DNA of 12,199 nt from Phycisphaerales bacterium (GTDB taxonomy: Bacteria > Planctomycetota > Phycisphaerae > SM23-33). A model generated the notes under the pieces. The model saw only the letters and a list, made by a program, of their open reading frames with translations, did not search any database and had not been told where the DNA came from. The DNA lies in assembly GCA_003485185.1 (NCBI GenBank), contig DNAS01000087.1, positions 10,850 through 23,048 of the forward strand, in the 5' to 3' direction. The position numbers and the translations under genes are program-made. Below, piece by piece: positions 1 through 6,450 of the stretch; the stretch's first letter is position 1, and each line of letters begins with the position of its first letter.

Positions 1-614
1 GGTGTCAGGGGCGGATGGGGGGCGGCGTAACCGGCGACCAGGAAGAAAGGCCGATCGGCGTTGCGTTGCTCCAGATACCGGATGCAGCGCTCGGTGACCC
101 AGTGGGTCGAATGTTGCCACTCCGCCAAGTGCCAAGGCCGGGCGTTCCAGGCGTTGGCGTCGATGCCGTGGCCGGTGCCGCCGCCCTCCCAACTCGAGAT
201 CTGGGACGCCAACCACTGGGCATAATTATCTTCGCCGCGGTTGAACGTGCAGGCGTAGGTGAAGCCGTAGTCTTCGGGCGGATTGTCCTGGTGCATGTCT
301 TTGCCGATAACGGCGGTTTCATAACCGGCGTGAACCAGCTCCTGGGTCAGGGCGTGCTCGGTGTGCAGCGCCTGGCCCCTGCGAATAGCCATGCCGACCA
401 CGCCGGCGGTGGCCGGGGCCTGGCCCAGTAGAAACGAGCGCCGCGCGGGGACGCACGCCGGGCATGGCGAGTAGGCGCGCCGGAAGTACGCCCCCTCGGC
501 GGCCAGAAAGTCTAGGTTGGGCGTCATCAACCCCGGCCGGCCCTCGCGGCTGAGGCAATCGCCGCGATGTTGGTCGGAGAAGATCAGCAGGAAGTTGGGT
601 CTATCTTGGTTCAT
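1..614 (-). CDS. FGE-dependent sulfatase (type I, S1 family), N-terminal part, cut by window edge
   Basis: Hydrolyses a sulfate ester, probably on a carbohydrate. Only the first 204 residues are in the window and the frame stays open to base 1. Seen directly: an N-terminal strand FLLIFSDQHRGD with the Asp14-Gln15 pair expected to bind the metal; the sulfatase signature CVPARRSFLLG (residues 54-64), matching C-X-P-X-R-X4-X-G, with Cys54 the residue converted to formylglycine by FGE; GKDMH with Lys105 and His108 in place of the usual GKWH; and PFFLVAGYAAPHPP near the edge, the usual PHxP strand. There is no signal peptide from ATG 614, nor from the alternative in-frame ATG 626, and neither start has a strong Shine-Dalgarno. 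It starts 18 bp after the upstream DUF4091 gene and in the same frame. Family call is firm; substrate and cell location are not known. Confidence 0.93.
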   Translation of the reverse strand, partial: MNQDRPNFLLIFSDQHRGDCLSREGRPGLMTPNLDFLAAEGAYFRRAYSPCPACVPARRSFLLGQAPATAGVVGMAIRRGQALHTEHALTQELVHAGYETAVIGKDMHQDNPPEDYGFTYACTFNRGEDNYAQWLASQISSWEGGGTGHGIDANAWNARPWHLAEWQHSTHWVTERCIRYLEQRNADRPFFLVAGYAAPHPPLT

Positions 615-632
615 GATCGGCCGCATTCGCAG

Positions 633-3600
633 TTACTTCGCGTTCGCCTGTCTGAGGATCTCCTGGACCAGGCGCTGGCGAACATCGTCGTAGGACAGAC
701 CTTCCATCGCCGGCTGATAGTAAATCTTCTGCCAGTCCACTTCCCGGCCAGGGAACAGCTGGGCGACTGCATTCCATGCCGCCTGCTTCCCGTCCTTAAC
801 CTTCAGTTGCTCGTAGAGTGTGTTGGCATACCTTGCGTCATCGATGCCTTCGCGAAGGGCTAGAAGGCCCAGCTCCGGATACCATCGAGTGTTGGGGCGA
901 TTGAAGAACCGCTCACCACCTTCGGGCCAAGCGAGGTTCGCAATCCCATAATTCAGGTCGAACACGAAGACGGTCATGTGCTCCAAGTCCCGCATGTGCC
1001 ACGTGGTGTTGCCAGCCTGAACCCGGCAAAGCATGGGATTGAAGCCACGGTACTGACTGTATATCCACTTGACGTTCTTGCGGTACCAGTTTCGCTGCGT
1101 CTCATTATGCAGGTAGTACTTGACCACGCCCTGTTTCTCGTCAACGGATATGGTGACGTGGTTCCAAAACTTGTCGTCCGCAGGCAAGCTGCGTTCATCG
1201 GGAATGATGACCCGTGACGGTGTGGGTTCTCCAGGGATGTTGGTGCGGAGGTCGGCCTTGCCTCCGGCGACAAGGCGCAAGGTGTTGCCCGGCATCCCGA
1301 ACAGCACACCGCGACCGCTATACCAGAAGGAGAGCGCCCAGCCATCGCCGGGAATCCGCGCCCTTTCCTCCAGCACGTCGCGGGATGGTGCAAGGGATAC
1401 CGATGTTGGGACGGGCTGACCGGGCTTACCGTCCGTATTGCCTTCGCCCTGGTTGGGGTACTCGAACTGCAAGGCTTTTCCTTTGACGCCCTCGACCCAC
1501 CGGGCATACTTGCCGCCCGATAGCGTCAGATCGAAGGTCGTATCGCCATCGCCATTGGTGACGCGCGTGCCCTGTCCGGCATCGAGCGGATAATAGGCAA
1601 GGCGCCCTCCGGTGCCCGGTTTGAGATGCTGTTGGAGGATTTCTTCATCCGTGAGCGGCCGGTGGTAGACGGCGATTTCGTCCAGCCGCCCCTTGAACTG
1701 CCCCATGAGCGGCACGCCACGATAGCCCATCTTGCCTTGGAATGATTTGGCATGGATGCGGTTGGGCACGTACGGCATCATCGCCGGCCAAGCCGCGACC
1801 GACATATCGATGCCCGAAGGCCAACCAAGGGGATCGTTGTGTGAAGACCAAGTCTTGAAGCCCGCCTCATGCGCCACTTCGTTGCTGAACTTCACCCAGG
1901 GATGGCACCAATGCGTTCCATCCGGCTCGTCGTACGCGAAGTGCCACGGATCCAATCCCACCTCGTCGTATTTGGCGCGCATGCGCTTCAGTAATGCGAT
2001 GACGTCCTTTTTGATCTGCGGCAGTTGTTCGCGCAGACGAGTCAATTGCTCATCGCTCGGGTCGCGCGGGTGTGGCTTATATCTGCGGGCATCCAGAGGC
2101 GTATCGGCCAGCTCCGGCATAAGCCGGTAGCCGAACCACAGCCCACTGCCCGGCCGAATGCCATACTTGCGTTCGCATACAAAATAAAATGGTCCCGCCA
2201 CCAAATCCTGGGCATAGCTGAGCGAAAGACCGGCGCTCTGTAGAATCTTCTTTCCCGCCCGTAGTTGCGTATCGTCCAGCATGATCTCACCAGTTGCCTT
2301 GTCGACTGTCATGCCTGGTCCGATTCCGGCCAGCCGGCAGATACCGTGTATCCCCGTGGCGGCAATCATCTTGATCGCTTCCTCGCTAGAGGGTTCTGTA
2401 ATCGGTGTCCAAGTCTGCCGCCACATCCAATACTTTTGGCGTGGCGGAAGCAATTGGAACGGTTGCACTGTCAGAATGAGCGGGATTCGCCGCAGCATCT
2501 TATCCCCGGCTTTCAGCACCACAGCGCCACGGTATGTGCCGGGCGCTTGTCCATCCGGAACCTTCAGATCCACCAGAAACCGCTGGCTGGTTCCCTTGTT
2601 CACCGGAATGCCGGGCGTTTTCTCCAATTCCGATGAACGGGCGATGGCTGCCGCGGTTCGCTCTGTATCATTACGTTCTTCCCGATAATTGAATGGAATC
2701 CTTACGGGGTGACCAATTCCGACGGGCTTTTCGGCCATGCGGATCAGAACATCCGGAGCTACGCCGTCGGGACCTGCTTCACGAGTGAACGGCAGGCGGG
2801 CCGAGGATTGCTGATGGGCCGGGCGCTGCGCCAGGTAGTAGCATTGCGCAGCCGAGGACGGAATCGGCTCGCCGTTGCCCATATCGGGCGTCAGGGGTTC
2901 GACGCTGATCGCGACATTCTCCATCGCTTCAAGGGCGAAGAGCGTGACCGATGCCGGCTCGAACTCGCCGGCACACGCTGACATCCGCAGCCCATTGGCC
3001 TCGTCCACCACATCGGGCAGGCTCGGTGCCTGCTGGACGAGAGTAAACTCCGTTACAGACGGGCGATGATACGTCACTACACTGCTGGTCGGTCGGATCG
3101 GACCACACGAAAGCTCCACGACCATGTTAGTCAGTCGCTTCTGCAGAGAGACCTTTGCTGTCAACGTGTTCTGCTTGGCCGTCAGTCCCTCCGGAATCGC
3201 GAAAAGGTACTCGTAATAGTGGCTGACCATCGCCTGAAGGTTCTGGAGCGTGTGAACGCTCAGGTTAGGTTCCGGCACATCCGCCGGCAGGCTGCCGCCC
3301 ATCGAAGTGTAGGGATCGCCCGGCCGGCCTTGGGCGTTGAAGGGAAACTGGTCGGCATCGGCTTTGAGGTACCAGCCGCCAGCCTCGGCGCTGAACATAT
3401 CCACGGCCTCCGGCGGGGAGACGATCTTCCTGCCGGCGCGCTTTGGGTCGTCGCCAATGGCGCCGGGGCGGTCATAGATCGCCTGCTTGTTCAAAACCTG
3501 CACGTTCTTCGGTGTCAGACGCGTGCCGTTGAGGGTTAGCTCCAGCGCGTAAGCACCCTCCCGCTCCCCCTCCGGCAGGACGATGCGCCCTCGCACCCAC

Positions 3601-3794
3601 AAAAGCACTCCTGCCTTAGGATCATCCAAGGCAAAGGTGGCCGTTTTCTTCTCACCAGATCGTAGGGTCATCGATTGCAGGCCAGCCGCCAGAGCGGCGC
3701 GCGGCAGAAGCAGCGTCTCTAGAAGAAGCAGCAACCCTATGTGTACATATCTCCTTCGGCTGGTGATGTGCGCGTCATGCCGTTGCTCGTGCAT
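633..3794 (-). CDS. Secreted DUF4091/GH123-type hydrolase with internal LamG-like segment
   Basis: Protein of 1053 aa. The frame is open further upstream to 3911, but ATG 3794 is chosen because AGGAGA sits 6 nt before it and a signal peptide follows at once (arginines, then GLLLLLETLLL, cleavage near ALA-A, residue 36). Residues 40-270 look like a beta-sandwich. AGEFEPA (275-281) and a GTYRG-containing Ig-like strand set (about 402-448) match the usual lead-in to the DUF4091/GH123 catalytic barrel. The barrel starts near 453 and holds FAYDEPD (619-625), whose Asp-Glu pair (622-623) fits the GH123 catalytic pair; the C-terminal LALREGIDDARY (978-989) is typical of DUF4091. Between them, about 681-897, is a LamG/concanavalin-like segment (GRLDEIAVYHRPL, then LAYYPLD, WALSFWYSG and WNHVTISVD). 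GH123 members release beta-linked GalNAc, but activity here is inferred from fold only. Upstream neighbour ends 71 bp away. Confidence 0.85.
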   Translation of the reverse strand: MHEQRHDAHITSRRRYVHIGLLLLLETLLLPRAALAAGLQSMTLRSGEKKTATFALDDPKAGVLLWVRGRIVLPEGEREGAYALELTLNGTRLTPKNVQVLNKQAIYDRPGAIGDDPKRAGRKIVSPPEAVDMFSAEAGGWYLKADADQFPFNAQGRPGDPYTSMGGSLPADVPEPNLSVHTLQNLQAMVSHYYEYLFAIPEGLTAKQNTLTAKVSLQKRLTNMVVELSCGPIRPTSSVVTYHRPSVTEFTLVQQAPSLPDVVDEANGLRMSACAGEFEPASVTLFALEAMENVAISVEPLTPDMGNGEPIPSSAAQCYYLAQRPAHQQSSARLPFTREAGPDGVAPDVLIRMAEKPVGIGHPVRIPFNYREERNDTERTAAAIARSSELEKTPGIPVNKGTSQRFLVDLKVPDGQAPGTYRGAVVLKAGDKMLRRIPLILTVQPFQLLPPRQKYWMWRQTWTPITEPSSEEAIKMIAATGIHGICRLAGIGPGMTVDKATGEIMLDDTQLRAGKKILQSAGLSLSYAQDLVAGPFYFVCERKYGIRPGSGLWFGYRLMPELADTPLDARRYKPHPRDPSDEQLTRLREQLPQIKKDVIALLKRMRAKYDEVGLDPWHFAYDEPDGTHWCHPWVKFSNEVAHEAGFKTWSSHNDPLGWPSGIDMSVAAWPAMMPYVPNRIHAKSFQGKMGYRGVPLMGQFKGRLDEIAVYHRPLTDEEILQQHLKPGTGGRLAYYPLDAGQGTRVTNGDGDTTFDLTLSGGKYARWVEGVKGKALQFEYPNQGEGNTDGKPGQPVPTSVSLAPSRDVLEERARIPGDGWALSFWYSGRGVLFGMPGNTLRLVAGGKADLRTNIPGEPTPSRVIIPDERSLPADDKFWNHVTISVDEKQGVVKYYLHNETQRNWYRKNVKWIYSQYRGFNPMLCRVQAGNTTWHMRDLEHMTVFVFDLNYGIANLAWPEGGERFFNRPNTRWYPELGLLALREGIDDARYANTLYEQLKVKDGKQAAWNAVAQLFPGREVDWQKIYYQPAMEGLSYDDVRQRLVQEILRQANAK

Positions 3795-3800
3795 TGTCGT

Positions 3801-3806
3801 TCTCCT
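3801..3806 (-). promoter_or_regulatory. Ribosome binding site fixing the start at 3794
   Basis: AGGAGA on the minus strand, six bases before ATG 3794. It settles the start of the 1053-aa hydrolase: the longer open frame to 3911 would overlap the preceding gene by 46 bp and bury the signal peptide behind 39 basic residues. Confidence 0.85.
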
Positions 3807-3865
3807 AGCTGATTCACCAATCACGGTTCCGTCAGCATGTCTCTTTTGAATCCTCTTGCGTGTCT

Positions 3866-4798
3866 TCAGAAGCCGGTTTCTTCCGCCAGTCCCTTTCCTA
3901 ACGATTTCCACTCCTCTGGCCCGGCGACGAAGGGAGTGAATTTCAGATGATATTCAAATTCGTCCCCGACTTTGTGATCCTTGACTGCGGCATTAAAATA
4001 TAGTTTGTTGTCGGTTTTGCGGTCCCAGATCATGTTGCTGATAAAATCCTTGCTGCTTGTCGCGCCCTTGTAAACTTCCGGATAAACAAATGCCATGCCC
4101 AACTGACTGGAACGGCTGTAGTACACCACCGCCTTTACATCCCGTTTCAGGACGAATTTGCCATCGTCCTTGTCCACGCGCTCCGCCAACACGGTGGAGT
4201 CGGGCAACACGGCTAAATAATCCTTGAACTGGTTTTCGACACAGTGCATAAAGACGTATATTCTCCCCAGATTGTCGAGCGGCTTCTCTACCTTGTAGCG
4301 GTAACGACTGAGGATGAACTCGCCCTCCTTGGGGAAGATTGTTTCCGCCACACACCGAAATGGGCCGATAGTGGATTCCTTAACGACCGAGATTTCCCGG
4401 CCGGTTATCGTCGTTGCCTCCCCCTCTTTGGGTTCATATTCCCGGCCATCGCTGCGGATGACGAAACGGTGGACCACCTCGCCTCCATGACCGGTTCCGA
4501 CAAATTTCTTACCCCATGTAATCACCGTGCCTTGAGAGCCATGTGGCCCGACCAGTTGCTGTTTTCGATAACAAATTCTTGAAATCGTCCATGCAGTAGA
4601 TTGCCTGAAATCCACGCTGAGATCGCCACTTATCACTCTCATGGTCGGGCCCTTGATTTCAACCCGCCATGGTGCGGTCATAGGGGGCTTGGCTACCTGT
4701 CCGTCAGCATCACCCCTCGTCGCCGGTCCGGCGAACGCCGTAGCGGCAAGAAACGCTATCAACAAAGAGCGGACAAGACTGCTTCCTGTCATAGTCAT
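3866..4798 (-). CDS. Secreted protein of unrecognised family, translationally coupled to the SGNH esterase
   Basis: A 310-aa protein I do not recognise. It begins with a clear signal peptide (SLVRSLLIAFLAATAFA, cleavage near residue 23, AFA-G). The mature part is rich in alternating hydrophobic and charged strands with few helices, for example WRVEIKGPTMRVISGDLSVDF, AWTISRICYRKQQLVGP and FILSRYRYKVEKPLDNLGRIYVF, which suggests an all-beta, possibly mutarotase-like or super-sandwich fold. No membrane span follows the signal, so it is probably periplasmic or exported. ATG 4798 overlaps the esterase stop as ATGA, and AGGGAGA lies 5 nt upstream, so the two are probably made together. An in-frame ATG at 4792 is a weaker alternative start. 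It could be a glycan-binding accessory protein, a lyase or a hydrolase; no catalytic motif was identified. Confidence 0.85.
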   Translation of the reverse strand: MTMTGSSLVRSLLIAFLAATAFAGPATRGDADGQVAKPPMTAPWRVEIKGPTMRVISGDLSVDFRQSTAWTISRICYRKQQLVGPHGSQGTVITWGKKFVGTGHGGEVVHRFVIRSDGREYEPKEGEATTITGREISVVKESTIGPFRCVAETIFPKEGEFILSRYRYKVEKPLDNLGRIYVFMHCVENQFKDYLAVLPDSTVLAERVDKDDGKFVLKRDVKAVVYYSRSSQLGMAFVYPEVYKGATSSKDFISNMIWDRKTDNKLYFNAAVKDHKVGDEFEYHLKFTPFVAGPEEWKSLGKGLAEETGF

Positions 4799-6429
4799 GG
4801 CTGTCTCCCTGTGCTGCTCAGAAATCGCAGCAATTCCAGCGCCACAAAGCGGTTGCCCGCGTTGTTGAGATGGATGCCGTCATAGCCGAAAAGATCGCGC
4901 GGGTTGGGCGCCGCCGTCATCGGGGTGAAGATATCGACGTATTCGGCGCCGGACTGTTTGGCCAGGTGCGCGATGGTTTCGTTGTACCTGGCCATCGTCT
5001 TCGGTTCGCCAAAGTAATTCTTATTCTGCGTTACCCTGGCCTTGGTGATCTGGTGTTGCGTAGCCGCGCAGGACAGTACAAAGATGCGGGCGTGCGTCCG
5101 CTCCTTGACGATATTCAGCAGCGCCGCGTAGTCCTTTTCAAACTGTTCGATCGGGACAAACGACTGCGTATACCCTGACGCGGCGGTCAGTTTGCTGTCA
5201 TTGTGCCCGACGAAGACGAACACCCAGTCCGGCTTTGGCGTGAACTTGCCGTAACGCAGATCCTTCCACTCGGGATATCTGTCGCTCTCGTACGCGCTGA
5301 TGCGTCCGTTGAGCCGGTTCCAGACGCGGGAGATGGTGTCGCCGCCAATCGCCGCATTCGTCACGGTCACGCTTGCTTTCGAGCGGAGCGACAGCCAGAA
5401 ACTCAGCTTGTCCACCCAGTTGCCGCCTCGCTGCATGTCGGTCAGGCTGTCGCCCAGGACCAGGATGTGCAGCGGCTTGTCCAGTTCGATTTTGGCCGCA
5501 ACCTGCTCATACCGCTCCCAGAGATCCCTGGGAAGGACATCGGCGTAGAAATTGCGCAGCGATCCTGATTCCGGGTCGGCCACGGTCCACCCGACGCGCT
5601 GGTCGACGGAGGCGGGAATGTGGAACACGCCGGTCGCTGACGTATCCAGCGCCATCTCACATATCGCGGCTGGCGCGGTTTTCGGATTGTCCGAAACCGG
5701 CGAGAGGACCAAGCGCCGTGCCGGCGCGGGCTTGCCATCCTGGAGCAGTTGAACCGTCACCGCCGCTTTGCCGACCATCGGCGCCATCAGGTGCTCCGGT
5801 GAAACCTTGATGCGCAGTCTCGGATCCCACTGGCGATACAGCCTGAAGCCGGAGACGATCACTTCCGCGCCGCCCTCGGCGATTTCCAGCCACACCTGGG
5901 CTATGGCCGGGCCTTCGCGCGGCGCCGCGGTGAACTTCAGCTCCACCAACTGCTCCTCCTCTTTGAGCCTGACCGGCTGAGCGACCGCGGTCGTCGAGGC
6001 GACCAGTCCGGGCGGATCCGTGCTATTCGGAACGCCGACGCCGCATCCGACGCGTACCTGGCCCTTTCCTCGAAGCCGAACGAGCAAACGGTAGTGTCCG
6101 CCACCCCTGAGTTCCGTCCGGGACGCCTTCTGATAGAAAACCAGCCGCGGTTCAGTGCTGCGAATCACCAGCGAAGACTTGGCGTGTATGTCGTTTCCAG
6201 GCGGCACCACCAGTTCCATCGTGCCGCCCGACTCCGGGTGCAATGTCCAATACTTCGTTATGGCCCCCATATTCCTCTGGCGATCAAACTCGGTCCAGGC
6301 TACGAGCTCGGCGCCGGGAGGATCGGGCATTTCGGCCATTAAGAGGGACGGCGACGCCAGCCCAATGAACGCCGCCAGTACCGCGGCCAAGAAAACCAGA
6401 CGCACAAAGGTTGGTAATAATAGGCACAT
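4795..6429 (-). CDS. Secreted SGNH/GDSL-family esterase with N-terminal beta-sandwich region
   Basis: Protein of 544 aa, likely to remove acyl (probably acetyl) groups from a polysaccharide. A signal peptide spans about residues 1-32 (VRLVFLAAVLAAFIGLASPSLLMA). Residues about 38-200 look like a carbohydrate-binding-type beta-sandwich, followed by a linking beta region to about 300. The catalytic domain (about 318-540) holds all four SGNH blocks: GDSLTD with Ser328; IGGD with Gly363; GHND with Asn410; and DGIHLN with Asp517 and His520. These give the Ser-Asp-His triad and oxyanion residues of the family; the arrangement recalls rhamnogalacturonan acetylesterases. GGAGTGAG stands a few bases before ATG 6429. 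It starts 21 bp after the 942-aa hydrolase and its stop overlaps the next start. Family is firm; the acyl group and substrate are inferred. Confidence 0.92.
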   Translation of the reverse strand: MCLLLPTFVRLVFLAAVLAAFIGLASPSLLMAEMPDPPGAELVAWTEFDRQRNMGAITKYWTLHPESGGTMELVVPPGNDIHAKSSLVIRSTEPRLVFYQKASRTELRGGGHYRLLVRLRGKGQVRVGCGVGVPNSTDPPGLVASTTAVAQPVRLKEEEQLVELKFTAAPREGPAIAQVWLEIAEGGAEVIVSGFRLYRQWDPRLRIKVSPEHLMAPMVGKAAVTVQLLQDGKPAPARRLVLSPVSDNPKTAPAAICEMALDTSATGVFHIPASVDQRVGWTVADPESGSLRNFYADVLPRDLWERYEQVAAKIELDKPLHILVLGDSLTDMQRGGNWVDKLSFWLSLRSKASVTVTNAAIGGDTISRVWNRLNGRISAYESDRYPEWKDLRYGKFTPKPDWVFVFVGHNDSKLTAASGYTQSFVPIEQFEKDYAALLNIVKERTHARIFVLSCAATQHQITKARVTQNKNYFGEPKTMARYNETIAHLAKQSGAEYVDIFTPMTAAPNPRDLFGYDGIHLNNAGNRFVALELLRFLSSTGRQP

Positions 6430-6450
6430 GTTCTCACTCCATGAGGCCGT

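Noticed and set aside
3795..3911. N-terminal extension of the 1053-aa hydrolase to 3911
   Set aside because: It would add 39 basic residues before a signal peptide and overlap the previous gene; the AGGAGA at 3801-3806 points to ATG 3794.
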